64,000 nucleotides of DNA. Origin: Stenomitos rutilans HA7619-LM2. GTDB lineage: Bacteria > Cyanobacteriota > Cyanobacteriia > Leptolyngbyales > Leptolyngbyaceae. The DNA lies in assembly GCA_019358945.1 (NCBI GenBank), contig JAHHIE010000001.1, forward strand, positions 403,547 to 467,546, in the 5' to 3' direction. Under the pieces are notes generated by a model. That model had not been told where the DNA came from. It saw only the letters and a program-made list of their open reading frames with translations, and did not search any database. The translations under genes were made by a program, and so were the position numbers. Positions 8,114 through 17,457 of the stretch are shown here, piece by piece. The number at the start of each line of letters is the position of its first letter. The first letter of the stretch is position 1.

Positions 8114-8998
8114 ATGCCTAAACAACGTCTCGATACCTTGCTTGTCGAACTTGACCTTTGCGACACTCGTCAGCAGGCGCAAAGGTTGATTCAGGCTGGA
8201 GAGGTGATGGTGAATCAGAAGGTGGTGGATAAGCCAGGAACGGAAATTGATTTGCAGGCAAAGATTCAGGTGAAGCAACGATCGCCCTACGTTTCTAGAG
8301 GGGGTGAGAAACTGGCAAAGGCGATCGCGCATTTCGCCATTTCTGTAGTCGATCGCATCTGTTTGGATGGTGGTATTTCGACGGGTGGTTTTACGGATTG
8401 CTTGTTGCAAGCAGGGGCAAAGCACGTTTACGGAGTGGATGTGGGCTACGGACAGGTTGCCTGGAGTTTGCGACAAGATCCGCGAGTCACGCTGAGAGAA
8501 CGCACCAATTTACGTTATCTTGCACCCACAGATCTATATGGTGGCGATCGCTTTGCCGATTTAGGCGTGGTCGATGTTTCGTTTATCTCATTAACAAAGG
8601 TAGTGTCTGCATTATGGCAACTGCTTCAGTCACCGCGTGAGGTAGTGCTGCTAGTCAAACCTCAGTTTGAAGTGGGACGCGCTTTGGTAGGCAAAAACGG
8701 CGTGGTGCGCGATGCCCAGGATCAGGCGATGGCAATTCTAGAGGTTTTGCAAGCAGCGCAGGCATTGGGCTGGCACTATCACGGTGTTACCTGGTCGCCC
8801 TTACTAGGGCCTGCTGGCAATGTTGAGTACTTACTGTGGCTCAAGGACGTTGAGCCTTCATCTCCGTCTGAACTGGAAAGACAGCATCGTTCTGATTTGA
8901 CGATCGCCTCTCAATACGTTCAAAACCATGTGATTGCTCCCAATTTAAGCAGCTTGAAGCAGTTAGCGCTGACGGCACAGCAGACTTTAAACCGTTGA
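8114..8998 (+). CDS. tlyA: TlyA-family rRNA (cytidine-2'-O-)-methyltransferase
   Basis: By family this S-adenosylmethionine-dependent enzyme 2'-O-methylates cytidines in ribosomal RNA; older annotations call it hemolysin A. The 294-residue protein has an N-terminal S4 RNA-binding domain (about 2-62; KQRLDTLLVELDLCDTRQQA, AGEVMVNQKVV) and an FtsJ/RrmJ-like methyltransferase domain from about 63 (YVSRGGEKLAKAI, then CLDGGISTGGFTDCLL as the SAM-binding loop). KPQFEVGR at about 185 is the conserved Lys motif. Length and domain order are standard. The gene stands alone, just right of the IS. Confidence 0.9.
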   Translation: MPKQRLDTLLVELDLCDTRQQAQRLIQAGEVMVNQKVVDKPGTEIDLQAKIQVKQRSPYVSRGGEKLAKAIAHFAISVVDRICLDGGISTGGFTDCLLQAGAKHVYGVDVGYGQVAWSLRQDPRVTLRERTNLRYLAPTDLYGGDRFADLGVVDVSFISLTKVVSALWQLLQSPREVVLLVKPQFEVGRALVGKNGVVRDAQDQAMAILEVLQAAQALGWHYHGVTWSPLLGPAGNVEYLLWLKDVEPSSPSELERQHRSDLTIASQYVQNHVIAPNLSSLKQLALTAQQTLNR

Positions 8999-9041
8999 AT
9001 ATTGCTTGAGTAATTAACAAGATGAAATCTTTCCACTGGCG

Positions 9042-9590
9042 CTATTCATGACTACTAAAAAACTGCTGGACAGTTTTTGCCAACGAGAAATGGGCAGCCA
9101 AGGCGACAAACAATAAGTTGACAGAAATAGTTGCAAGAGCATCAATCACTAATCCAGCATGAGTTGGATAAAAGCGATTCATCGGAAAGTCTTTATAATA
9201 TGACTTTGGATACAGTTTTGGTAAATCATGGCTACCGTGAAGTATAAAGTGATAGACCATTCTTGAACTATCACTGCTAAGTAGAATCGCTACAAATCCA
9301 GCCCAAAAGAGGATACCGATCCACCTTCCATATTTTTTTCTTCGCTGTAATCCCCATAAGCCAATGGCTGCTAACGTTAAGTAACCGCCAGTAATCATAA
9401 GTTCAAACATCCTTTGAGTTGAATCGTTTGAGCAAGTCTCAGATTCAGAGCTTGGACAAACCTGGAATGAATTGCTCACTGCTCTTAGGCCAAGGAAAAG
9501 CATGAGAAGTAGTAAACCTTGCGTTATCCAGATGCTTGCAGGACGACCAATTTTGCTGCTCATTACTATAGTTTGTGGACTGTGCCTCAC
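9042..9590 (-). CDS. Hypothetical membrane protein
   Basis: The 182-residue frame (or 173 from the internal Met at 9563) has four likely membrane segments: WITQGLLLLMLFLGL, LMITGGYLTLAAIGLWGL, WIGILFWAGFVAILL and AGLVIDALATISVNLLFVAL. The loop after the first segment holds two Cys (FQVCPSSESETCSND), which could form a disulfide outside the membrane. I do not recognise a family. It lies immediately downstream of the efflux-type operon on the same strand but is separated by about 40 bases, so a shared transcript is possible. Confidence 0.6.
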   Translation of the reverse strand: MRHSPQTIVMSSKIGRPASIWITQGLLLLMLFLGLRAVSNSFQVCPSSESETCSNDSTQRMFELMITGGYLTLAAIGLWGLQRRKKYGRWIGILFWAGFVAILLSSDSSRMVYHFILHGSHDLPKLYPKSYYKDFPMNRFYPTHAGLVIDALATISVNLLFVALAAHFSLAKTVQQFFSSHE

Positions 9591-9628
9591 ATTAGCTTAA
9601 ATTACAGGCCGCCCAATCACTGCGTTTC

Positions 9629-10300
9629 TCAGGAGACAATCAAACCATCCTTCACGTGAATCGTGCGGCTCGTTTGCGCAGCAATGTCTGGTTCGTGGGT
9701 CACGATGACGATCGTAATCCCCTGTCGGTTCAAATCAGTCATCAAGTCCATCACTTCTTGAGACGTTCTACTGTCGAGCGCTCCGGTCGGTTCGTCTGCC
9801 AGCACCAATGCAGGGCGGTTCACCAGAGCACGGGCGATCGCGACCCGCTGTTGCTGCCCACCTGATAGCTGATTGGGACGGTTCGACAGTCGTTCTGCCA
9901 GCCCCACTCTGGTTAGCGCTTCCATTGCCCGTTTTTGGCGTTGCGGCTTTGAGACGCTAGCATAAACCATTGGCAGCATCACATTGTCCAGCGCAGTCGA
10001 TCGCGGCAGCAGGTTAAATTGCTGAAACACAAAGCCAATCCGCTGATTGCGAATAAACGCCAGTTCATCGTTATTCAACGTCGTCAGGTTACGACCTTCC
10101 AGCACATAGTGCCCACCGCTGGGTCGATCGAGGCACCCGATGATATTCATCAAGGTAGATTTACCGGAACCAGAGACCCCCATGATGGCGACATATTCTC
10201 CTTCCTCGATCGTTAGATCAATGCCCTTGAGTACAGGCACATCAATATCACCTAATCGATAGGTTTTGGTGATATTTTCCATCCAGATCATCGTTGCCAT
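9629..10300 (-). CDS. MacB/LolD-type ABC transporter ATPase
   Basis: ATP-binding subunit of a tripartite efflux or lipoprotein-type ABC system, at the inner face of the plasma membrane. In its 223 residues: Walker [10 protein letters not shown] at about 41-49, Q-loop FQQFNLLP, signature [15 protein letters not shown] at about 145-159, Walker [13 protein letters not shown] and the switch His in VTHEPD. The length and the [19 protein letters not shown] stretch are typical of LolD/MacB ATPases. It should act with the FtsX-type permease at 11019-12284, although a small membrane-protein gene and about 700 bases separate them. Confidence 0.93.
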   Translation of the reverse strand: MATMIWMENITKTYRLGDIDVPVLKGIDLTIEEGEYVAIMGVSGSGKSTLMNIIGCLDRPSGGHYVLEGRNLTTLNNDELAFIRNQRIGFVFQQFNLLPRSTALDNVMLPMVYASVSKPQRQKRAMEALTRVGLAERLSNRPNQLSGGQQQRVAIARALVNRPALVLADEPTGALDSRTSQEVMDLMTDLNRQGITIVIVTHEPDIAAQTSRTIHVKDGLIVS

Positions 10301-10340
10301 AGAGAAGGAGATGGGTGAGGAGTGAGGGGTAAGGAGTGAA

Positions 10341-10372
10341 AGTTTTGAGTTTTGAGTTTTGAGTTTTGAGTT
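10341..10372. repeat. Heptanucleotide tandem repeat (AGTTTTG)
   Basis: Four consecutive AGTTTTG units followed by a partial one lie just upstream of the ATPase gene. Directly before them is degenerate GAGTGAGG-type sequence. This is the short tandemly repeated repetitive (STRR) type known from filamentous cyanobacteria. It probably arose by slippage and has no evident coding role. Confidence 0.8.
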
Positions 10373-10474
10373 CTTAGTTAACTTTGAGCATTACAGGCTA
10401 AGTTGAGCAGCTTGCAACCCAAGCTAAAGTTGTATGAGAATTCTTATGTTTAGACCATATATGTAGCGCAACTC

Positions 10475-10840
10475 TCATTCCATCTGATTAGAAGCTGTCC
10501 ATTTTGTAAACGCTGCCGCACAAACTAAAATGAAGAACATCAATGCACTTCCAACAAAGGCTAAGCTTAGTGAAGTGAGATTCCAATCATACCTAGAGAG
10601 ACCAACAAGCCTACTGTATAACCAAACGCTAGAAGCTATAAGAACAAGGACATTCCAATTCCCCTCCGGAGCCTTTTGAAATGTATATGCAGCTAATTCT
10701 AGAACTGACCAATCAGCTCTATCCAATGTTCTTATCGTCTGCCTCATTAGATTGACTACAGAAAAGAAGCTGATTGCTACAACAACAAGCAGCGTTAGTG
10801 AGGACCAATTCAATAATCTGTTAACAAAAGCATCTAGCAT
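10475..10840 (-). CDS. Small hypothetical membrane protein within the efflux operon
   Basis: 121 residues with an N-terminal hydrophobic segment (LLNWSSLTLLVVVAISFFSVV), a middle segment (WNVLVLIASSVWLYSRLVGL) and a C-terminal one (LSLAFVGSALMFFILVCAAAF), so probably three membrane passes. It has no recognisable motif. It sits on the same strand between the permease and the ATPase of a MacAB-like system, but with gaps of about 175 bases on each side that contain heptamer repeats, so it may be an insertion into the operon. Its local A+T content looks higher than that of its neighbours. Confidence 0.5.
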   Translation of the reverse strand: MLDAFVNRLLNWSSLTLLVVVAISFFSVVNLMRQTIRTLDRADWSVLELAAYTFQKAPEGNWNVLVLIASSVWLYSRLVGLSRYDWNLTSLSLAFVGSALMFFILVCAAAFTKWTASNQME

Positions 10841-10985
10841 GTGTAGGTTCTCTTACATCAATGAGTAGTTTATACAGTTCTAAAGTACCCCTTACAGTGA
10901 TGCTCACCACTATTAACGCATCAGCTACCAGGATTGATGGGTTACGCTACGCTAACACATCCTACTAGAGACTGACTCCTAACTT

Positions 10986-11013
10986 CTAACAACTAACAAC
11001 TAACAACTAATAA
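10986..11013. repeat. Heptanucleotide tandem repeat (CTAACAA)
   Basis: Three exact CTAACAA units and a fourth changed to CTAATAA lie immediately downstream of the permease stop on the minus strand. It is the same STRR class as the repeat at 10341-10372, with a different unit. Together they flank the small membrane-protein gene. Confidence 0.75.
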
Positions 11014-11018
11014 CTTCT

Positions 11019-12284
11019 TCACTCACTTCTTAATGCCGCGATCGGGTCAAGCTGTGCGGCATTGCGAGCAGGAATTACGCCTGCTACAAGCCCAATGACG
11101 AAGGAAAGTCCAAAGCCTGCGACGATCGACCAGACGGAGATAACAAAAGGAAATTTGAACAGTGTGGCAGCAAGCAAGGCAATGCCAATACCTAAGCCAA
11201 TACCAAGCGCGCCGCCTGCGATCGACACCATCACCGCTTCGGTCAAAAACTGGTTCAGGATCGCGCTATTGGTCGCTCCGACAGCTTTGCGAACGCCAAT
11301 TTCACGGGTGCGCTCCACGACCGAAACGAGCATGATGTTGGCAATGCCAATGCCGCCGACGACGAGCGAAATGCCCGCGATCGCGCTCACCATCACGGTA
11401 AATAGCCCCACAATATTGCTGAAGGCATTAATGATATCGGCCTGATTGGTAATGCGAAAATCGTCTGGCTCTGGCGGATAGATGTTGTGCCGAATTCGTA
11501 GCAAGTTAGTGACTTGAAATTGCGCGGCATCGAGCGTTGCAGCATCTTTCGCCTGCACCCAAAAGCCACTGACGGCCGTACCGTTGAGTGAGTTATTGCC
11601 AACAATACGAGCCGACATATTAGTCAGGGGAATATAGATGCGATCGTCCTGGTCTTGTCCGCCAACCGATCCCTTCGTTTCCATCACTCCAATGACATTG
11701 TAAAGCTCGCTTTGAACGCGGATTTGGGTACCGATCGCCTTGCCACGGGCACCAAAAAGTTCGTCTCGAATGGTACTGCCGATCACAGCAACCGGCCTGT
11801 CACTATCCAGATCTTCTTGACTAAAAAACTGTCCCTCTTGCGGGTGGATATTCTTCACATCGGGATAGCTTAAATCTGTGCCCAAGAGCGTTGTAGAGTC
11901 GTTTTGTCCTTCATATACGACCTGTACACCACGCTGTAAGTAGGCCGTCACACCCTGCGCGGCGGGCGCTTGTTTGGCGATCGCCTTCGCATCCTCCCAA
12001 GTGACGGTCGAAGCGGTACCCGTTCCCTGGCTGATGCCACCCGTGCGTGCCACGCCCGTTAGGACAAGAATCACATTCGTACCCAGCGCTTGAATCTGCT
12101 GTTCCGTTGCCTTTTGCACCCCTTGTCCAACAGACGTAACCGTAATGACAGAGGCAATCCCAATAATTACGCCTAGCATAGTTAGCCCGGTGCGAAGCCG
12201 ATTACTCCACAATGCCTCCAGCGACATCGTGAGGACTTCCAGCAGGGAAACACTAGTGGGGTGAATGCGCGTAAGCTGTGCCAT
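11019..12284 (-). CDS. MacB-type ABC permease (MacB_PCD/FtsX)
   Basis: Inner-membrane subunit of a tripartite export system. The 421 residues show the standard order: an N-terminal cytoplasmic/TM1 segment (SLEALWSNRLRTGLTMLGVIIGIASVI, in part), a large periplasmic domain at about 50-285 (MacB_PCD), then three TM helices in an FtsX domain at about 290-415 with the conserved phrases IGIANIMLVSVVERTREIGV and RKAVGATNSAILNQFL. The C-terminus RNAAQLDPIAALRSE is typical. It lies 30 bases downstream of the adaptor gene, so the two are co-transcribed. Confidence 0.93.
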   Translation of the reverse strand: MAQLTRIHPTSVSLLEVLTMSLEALWSNRLRTGLTMLGVIIGIASVITVTSVGQGVQKATEQQIQALGTNVILVLTGVARTGGISQGTGTASTVTWEDAKAIAKQAPAAQGVTAYLQRGVQVVYEGQNDSTTLLGTDLSYPDVKNIHPQEGQFFSQEDLDSDRPVAVIGSTIRDELFGARGKAIGTQIRVQSELYNVIGVMETKGSVGGQDQDDRIYIPLTNMSARIVGNNSLNGTAVSGFWVQAKDAATLDAAQFQVTNLLRIRHNIYPPEPDDFRITNQADIINAFSNIVGLFTVMVSAIAGISLVVGGIGIANIMLVSVVERTREIGVRKAVGATNSAILNQFLTEAVMVSIAGGALGIGLGIGIALLAATLFKFPFVISVWSIVAGFGLSFVIGLVAGVIPARNAAQLDPIAALRSE

Positions 12285-12314
12285 AAAACCTCCTAAAGTG
12301 GATGTGTACGCCTC

Positions 12315-13796
12315 TTAAGGAGGGCCACCAGGGGGACGGGGACCACCGCCACCGCCACCACCACTACCACCGCTACGACCGCCGCCACCGCCATTGCCGC
12401 CGCGTCCACCACCCATCCCTGGGAAGAGAGAGGGCGTTCTCGACTGGGGGCGATCGCCCTGTGGGAAACTCGTCAACACCCGTTCTCCTTCTTGCAGCCC
12501 AGAAAGCACGACCGTTTTGCCATCATCCGTCGATATGCCCGTTGTAATGGGGCGAAACTCAGGACGACGGCTTCCCTTTTGACCGCCAATTACCTGTACG
12601 CCACTCACCCCGTCTTGACGCACGATCGCTACCGTAGGGACGACCAGCACATTGTTTAAAGTGCCAACGTCGAAGTTGACGCTAGCATTCATCCCAGAGC
12701 GCAGAAGGTTTGCAAGATCAGAGACAGACGATTTTACTTCAAAGCTAGTGACGTTTTGCGTCACGGTTGACTGTGCTGCGACTTGAAGCACCTTGCCATC
12801 AAAGGTCTTACCGGGATAAGCATCCACTGTGATTTTGACAGGCTGACCGACTTTAATTTGGGCGATGTTTGTTTCAGCTACGTTTGCTGAAATCTGGTTG
12901 GTTGAAGCCAGGGCCAAAATCGAAGCGGAGGCTGAAGACGCAGAACTACCCGCTGTTGAAGGCGTAACGAAGGCACCCGGATCAGCATATTTCTTAGTGA
13001 CAATGCCACCAAAAGGCGCGCGAATAACCGTGTCGTTTAGGTCTGCTTGAATGGTTTCCAGCGCCCCCTGCGCACTCAAGACCTGTGCACGCGCGGTTGC
13101 TACATCTTCTGGTCGAGACCCCACCTTTTGTAAATCTAACGCCTGCTGCGATTTTCGCACCACTGCTGCGGTTTGATCACGACTCGCACGAGAGGTGATG
13201 AGATCTCGCTGTGCCAGCGCCCCATCCCTGAATAGCTGCTGGTTTTGCTCAAACGTCGATTCTGCCGATGCCAGCGCCGCTCGGTCATTTGCCAGTTGTG
13301 CAGCAGCTTGGGCAACATCTTGAGGACGATTACCTGCAACAGTCTTATCAAGGTTGGCCTGTGCCTGTGCCAATTGCCCTCTAGCTTGCGTGTATTGACC
13401 TTGCAAGTTAGAAGCGTCCATATAGGCGAGAATCTGCCCTTCTTCCACTCGATCGCCCTCTTTGACCAGCAGTTGCTTCAAAATACCAGACGACTTGGGA
13501 CTCACATTCGCCGATCGCTCAGGCAGCACGGAGCCATTAGCTGAAATCGTTACTGGTAGAGTTTGACGCTCTACCAATGCGCTTTGCACCTGGCGTCTCA
13601 TCTCTCGTCGCTGTGCCGCTGTCATTTGATTAAAGACAACAAACCCGCCGCCTAAAATCAGAGCCAAAACCAACAGCCCTGCCGCCCATTTCGGTATTCC
13701 ACGTTTGACCAGATTCTTCACCAGCTTGCTCTCCCCATCTAGCCGTTGTGCACGCTGCTCAAAACTAAAGATGCTTAAGTCAATCACTCCAATCAA
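12315..13796 (-). CDS. MacA/HlyD-type periplasmic adaptor (membrane fusion protein)
   Basis: The adaptor links the inner-membrane permease to an outer-membrane channel. Seen in the 493 residues: an N-terminal TM (about 37-57), a lipoyl/biotinyl half (VLPERSANVSPKSSGILKQL), a long helical hairpin (about 125-245, Ala/Gln-rich), the second lipoyl half (DTVIRAPFGGIVTKKYADPG) and a beta-barrel. It ends in about 35 residues that are almost only Gly, Arg and Pro. The start is TTG at 13796, with other candidates just downstream. It is the first gene of the efflux operon. The Gly tail is unusual and could be an unstructured extension. Confidence 0.9.
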   Translation of the reverse strand: MIGVIDLSIFSFEQRAQRLDGESKLVKNLVKRGIPKWAAGLLVLALILGGGFVVFNQMTAAQRREMRRQVQSALVERQTLPVTISANGSVLPERSANVSPKSSGILKQLLVKEGDRVEEGQILAYMDASNLQGQYTQARGQLAQAQANLDKTVAGNRPQDVAQAAAQLANDRAALASAESTFEQNQQLFRDGALAQRDLITSRASRDQTAAVVRKSQQALDLQKVGSRPEDVATARAQVLSAQGALETIQADLNDTVIRAPFGGIVTKKYADPGAFVTPSTAGSSASSASASILALASTNQISANVAETNIAQIKVGQPVKITVDAYPGKTFDGKVLQVAAQSTVTQNVTSFEVKSSVSDLANLLRSGMNASVNFDVGTLNNVLVVPTVAIVRQDGVSGVQVIGGQKGSRRPEFRPITTGISTDDGKTVVLSGLQEGERVLTSFPQGDRPQSRTPSLFPGMGGGRGGNGGGGGRSGGSGGGGGGGPRPPGGPP

Positions 13797-14369
13797 TCGA
13801 CGCGCGATCGACGCTTCAGCAACAATCTGTACCTTTCTTAGACTGTATTACCGAATGCAAGGTTCAACCAGCGACTTTAATCCAGATTTAGAACGCTCAC
13901 TTAAGGACTGCCAGACATCCCACAACCCCTACTTAAGTCCTATGCTGCAAACGGAGATGCCTTGAACCGACACCTGCATATGAGCAACCTCATGACAGAG
14001 CCATACTCCATCAAGAGACCAACAGCATGTGTTACCTACAGCCCTCTCACCACTAGCCACAGACAGAGACCTAAAGCCTAAGACATTTCTGTCACAGGGT
14101 CACAGGGCTTAAACGCGCTGTTTCCACAAGGTGGATGGGCCTCTACCTGTAGGCGACACACAAGATAGATACGGGCTGAAGGCGATCTCTGTACACAGTC
14201 GATCGACCCGTGTAACCAGTTCCGGAGTGGATAGTAGCAGGCACAGAAAAGCGAGATAGGCTGCCAGCTATTGCAAGCAGCTAACCAGATATGAGATAGC
14301 CAGAGAGCTTTGATGAAGAGAAATACCTATAAAGGTCTCCCGTACCGTTTAGCTAAAAGCTTAGCTGGA
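13797..14369. other. Gene-free stretch
   Basis: About 570 bases between the adaptor gene and the TPR gene, both on the minus strand, hold no frame that I can support. It should contain the promoter of the efflux operon near its left end. A short direct repeat TCACAGGG-TCACAGGG lies at 14092-14107. I see no clear promoter hexamers or terminator. Confidence 0.4.
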
Positions 14370-15194
14370 TTACACGCGCTCGTTGAGCAAGGCAGAAAAC
14401 CGCTCGTCTTCCCGAAGGGCATCAAAGTCGGAGTTGGTTCGAGCAATTTCACGATACTCGTCTGGGTTTAGCGCAACGGCAAGCTGCAAATTTTCAAGCG
14501 CCAGATCAAGGTTGCCTTGGAGTGCATAGCAGCAGGCTTTGTTGTAAAGAGTATGAGGACTGTTGGGGCACAGTTCCAGGGCCTTGTCGTAGCTTCTGAG
14601 TGCTGCCTCTAAATGCCCTAAATGGTAAAGAGCATTCCCTCGGTTCGTCCAGGCTTCTTCAAAATCAGGTCTAAACTCTAGCGCCTTGTCATAACTGGCG
14701 ACAACTTTTTCAATGTGATCGAGTTTTCGTAACGCCAAGGCACGGTTATACCAAGCCCAGTAGTAGTCTGGCTTGAATTCAATGGCGCGATCGTAGCTCA
14801 GAACAGCATCATCATACCGCCCCAGATTGCGTAGTGAAATGCCCCGGTTATACCAGGCCCAGTAGTAGCTTGGTCTGAATCTGATCGCTCGGTCGTAGCT
14901 GTCGATCGCCTCACTGTATCGCTGCAAGTCGTCTAAAGCGCTGCCTCGGTTATTCCAGGCTTCTGGAAAACCCGGTTCATAGTCCAGCGCTTGGTCATAG
15001 CTCGCGATTGCGCTTTCATAGCGTCCCAGATGATATAGAGCGTTGCCCCGGTTATACCAAGCATCGGGGTTATCGGGCTGGAGTTGTAGCGCGCGATCGT
15101 AGCTGGCAACAGCAGCGCCAAAATCCTTCTGTTTATTTAGATAAAGCCCTTTCTGGAAAAAGAAGGCAGCTTCCACATCCTGAACGTGGCTCAT
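14370..15194 (-). CDS. Tetratricopeptide repeat protein
   Basis: 274 residues made almost wholly of about seven 34-residue TPR units (for example AWYNRGNALYHLGRYESAIA and YWAWYNRGISLRNLGRYDDA), with the canonical W, G, Y, A and P positions. It ends in the DFDALREDERFSALL motif often seen after bacterial TPR arrays. It has no signal peptide or membrane segment, so it is probably cytoplasmic. TPR arrays are protein-binding scaffolds; the partner is unknown. Units 3-5 are strongly alike at the DNA level, suggesting recent internal duplication. Confidence 0.9.
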   Translation of the reverse strand: MSHVQDVEAAFFFQKGLYLNKQKDFGAAVASYDRALQLQPDNPDAWYNRGNALYHLGRYESAIASYDQALDYEPGFPEAWNNRGSALDDLQRYSEAIDSYDRAIRFRPSYYWAWYNRGISLRNLGRYDDAVLSYDRAIEFKPDYYWAWYNRALALRKLDHIEKVVASYDKALEFRPDFEEAWTNRGNALYHLGHLEAALRSYDKALELCPNSPHTLYNKACCYALQGNLDLALENLQLAVALNPDEYREIARTNSDFDALREDERFSALLNERV

Positions 15195-15823
15195 AAGTCC
15201 AGTATCTCAATGATTTCCTGTGCTCAATATGCCCAAGAGAGAGAGCAGAGAAACAGGGGCATGAACTATTACGCCAAATTGGTTAAACGCCTAGAAAACC
15301 GACCTTAAGCGCTGGTTGCTCAAACTGAAGTCGGTAGACAGCTACATCCAACTTCAGCCACCCTGTCCTGTGCTTACAAGACAATACACCCTCAAGCCAC
15401 CCCAATACACTACTGTACCTGGACACGATCATGATTCTCATGCTGTTCAGTACACCTTTTTAGCACCTTGGCGTCCTTTTAAGGCGATTTTCCGGGAGGC
15501 ACTCGTACTTCTGGGAATACTGACAGTGGCGATCGTCGAAGGTTTTACGGCTGGCTCATTGATAGGTTAGCCTTTAGCAAAAGCAAAAAGCTCTTTTTTT
15601 GTGAAGATACGATAGAGACTCAGGCGATAAAACGAACCTGCGTCTATGATGACGGAGACCTGATTTCGACCTGAGCACTACGGAACTAACTGCAGGAGAC
15701 TGACGCAAAACAAGCCATGAGACTGTTCAGTTTGATGCCCCTTGTGCTTGGCAAAAGCAAGTGACAAGAGCGGCAAATGCTATGAGCGGCAAGCGATGAG
15801 AGCAATTTTTCTTACCCGGATAC
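15195..15823. other. Long intergenic leader region upstream of the polysaccharide genes
   Basis: About 630 bases between the divergent TPR gene and the Wza-like gene. Apart from a doubtful 84-codon frame (15316-15570) it is non-coding. AAAAAGCTCTTTTTTT at about 15587-15600 resembles a weak terminator. The last 200 bases form the presumed 5' untranslated region of the exporter gene; I found no riboswitch consensus in it. Confidence 0.35.
15316..15570 (+). CDS. Doubtful small protein with C-terminal membrane helix
   Basis: An 84-codon frame ending in one hydrophobic helix (EALVLLGILTVAIVEGFTAG). A later in-frame start would give a protein of little more than this helix. No clear ribosome-binding site precedes the ATG at 15316. 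The amino-acid make-up of the first half (many Gln, Pro, Thr, Tyr) is unlike a folded domain. It is listed because the C-terminal part looks protein-like and the stretch is otherwise empty. Confidence 0.25.
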   Translation: MLKLKSVDSYIQLQPPCPVLTRQYTLKPPQYTTVPGHDHDSHAVQYTFLAPWRPFKAIFREALVLLGILTVAIVEGFTAGSLIG

Positions 15824-17323
15824 ATGAGAAGCATGGGACATACAGTTCCTTATAAGATAGTTCCTTATAAGCAATGCAACCGCTTACTTCCGTCGATGGC
15901 TGGCTTAGTCCTGCTGTCATTGATGCTGATTGTGGCTCCTTACACCGCAACCGCACAAGTGAATAGTAGTCCAGCGACTGCTTCAGGCAACTCGAATACC
16001 GACGCTGTTGAGTTCAATGATGCTTACACTCTCGCACCGGGCGATCGAGTTCGCATCGATGTCTTCAAAGTGACTCAGTACAGCGGCGAAAATCAGGTTC
16101 TTGTGGATGGTACCTTGAACCTTCCTCAAGTAGGGTATGTATCCGTTCAAGGCATGACCTTGAAAGAGGCCGCAGAAGCAATCTCAGCAAAGTATGCTAG
16201 CGTCCTCAGGTACCCGTTTGTCACGGTTAATCTCCTCACCTCAGCGGCAGTCAAAGTTGGCATTGCTGGTGAAGTCAATCGTCCCGGTTCGTACACCATT
16301 CCACCCGGAGAGGGTGGTTCGCAGTTACCAACTGTAACGCGTGCCATTCAACTAGCAGGTGGCATCACCCAGATAGCTGATCTGCGTAAAGTAGAAGTGC
16401 GCCGACTGTTGCGCTCAGGAACCAACCGGGTGATTCAAGTTAACCTGTGGGATTTTCTTCAAACAGGCAACCTCCGTCGCGATATTACCCTCCGCAGCGG
16501 TGACAGCATTTATATTCCGACTGTAACGCAGACCAATCTGGCAGAATCTGTTCAACTGTCAGCCGCGAGTTTTGCCGCTGATAAGAGTGTTCCGCTCAAT
16601 ATTGCGATCGTTGGAGAAGTCTATCGCCCTGGTCCATACACCGTAACGGCCTCCGCCAAAACTGGTGCCGCTGGTGAAACTGGTCAGACAGGCGGTGGTG
16701 GTAGTGAACGCCCCCCAACTATTACACGCGCCATTCAGGTAGCGGGTGGTATCAAACCCCAGGCAGATGTTCGTCGTATTCAGGTACGTCGCCTTGCCCG
16801 TAATGGGGTCGAACAAATCATCAGCATCAATCTTTGGCAGCTTTTGCAGTCGGGTGATCTTAACCAAGATCTGATCTTGCAAGACCGAGATACAGTTGTC
16901 ATTCCAACAGCCACAGCACTCTCCGCCGCAGAATCAACCCAAATTGCTGCTGCCAGCTTTTCGCCCGACAGTATCCGCGTCAATGTGGTAGGTGAAGTCA
17001 AACAGCCAGGCGTGGTCAAGGTGCCCCCAAATACGCCGCTTAATCAAGCTTTACTTGCGGCAGGGGGCTTTAATATTCGTGCCAAACAGAAAAGCGTTGA
17101 GTTAGTGCGGCTCAATACAGATGGCACTGTAACTCGGCGAACGATCGCTATAGATTTTGCTCGTGGGTTAGACGAGCAGGGAAACCCCGCACTCCGCAAC
17201 GATGACATTGTAGTCGTCAACCGTTCTGCACTTACAGTCTTCTCTGACAACTTAGGCTCTGTGTTAAACCCTGTGAATGGCTTTCTTTCTGTATTCAGCA
17301 TCTTTAGAATTTTTACTCAATAG
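15824..17323 (+). CDS. Polysaccharide export protein, Wza-like with SLBB domains
   Basis: By family an outer-membrane/periplasmic translocon protein for exopolysaccharide or capsule. In 499 residues: a signal peptide at about 25-45 (AGLVLLSLMLIVAPYTATAQ), a Poly_export domain at about 62-140 (YTLAPGDRVRIDVF, LPQVGYVSVQGMTLKEAAEA), then three SLBB-like units beginning VGIAGEVNRPGSYT, IAIVGEVYRPGPYT and VNVVGEVKQPGVVK. There is no lipobox Cys, unlike E. coli Wza. Two SLBB units are near copies (TRAIQLAGGITQIADLRKVE versus TRAIQVAGGIKPQADVRRIQ). It lies 134 bases upstream of the Wzc-like kinase on the same strand. Confidence 0.92.
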   Translation: MRSMGHTVPYKIVPYKQCNRLLPSMAGLVLLSLMLIVAPYTATAQVNSSPATASGNSNTDAVEFNDAYTLAPGDRVRIDVFKVTQYSGENQVLVDGTLNLPQVGYVSVQGMTLKEAAEAISAKYASVLRYPFVTVNLLTSAAVKVGIAGEVNRPGSYTIPPGEGGSQLPTVTRAIQLAGGITQIADLRKVEVRRLLRSGTNRVIQVNLWDFLQTGNLRRDITLRSGDSIYIPTVTQTNLAESVQLSAASFAADKSVPLNIAIVGEVYRPGPYTVTASAKTGAAGETGQTGGGGSERPPTITRAIQVAGGIKPQADVRRIQVRRLARNGVEQIISINLWQLLQSGDLNQDLILQDRDTVVIPTATALSAAESTQIAAASFSPDSIRVNVVGEVKQPGVVKVPPNTPLNQALLAAGGFNIRAKQKSVELVRLNTDGTVTRRTIAIDFARGLDEQGNPALRNDDIVVVNRSALTVFSDNLGSVLNPVNGFLSVFSIFRIFTQ

Positions 17324-17457
17324 AGTTGCGAAGGAGTCAAACTGTATCGTATTCGAATCAAAGTTGCCTTTCAGTGTGAGATAGTCGCATCCAGATTATC
17401 ATCTAGCAAGCAATAAATACTTGCGGGCCCCAGTCAGTACGTGTAGAGATCATCAAA

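Noticed and set aside
15600..15823. Possible riboswitch in the leader of the Wza-like gene
   Set aside because: The long leader invited a search, but no conserved riboswitch block was recognised.
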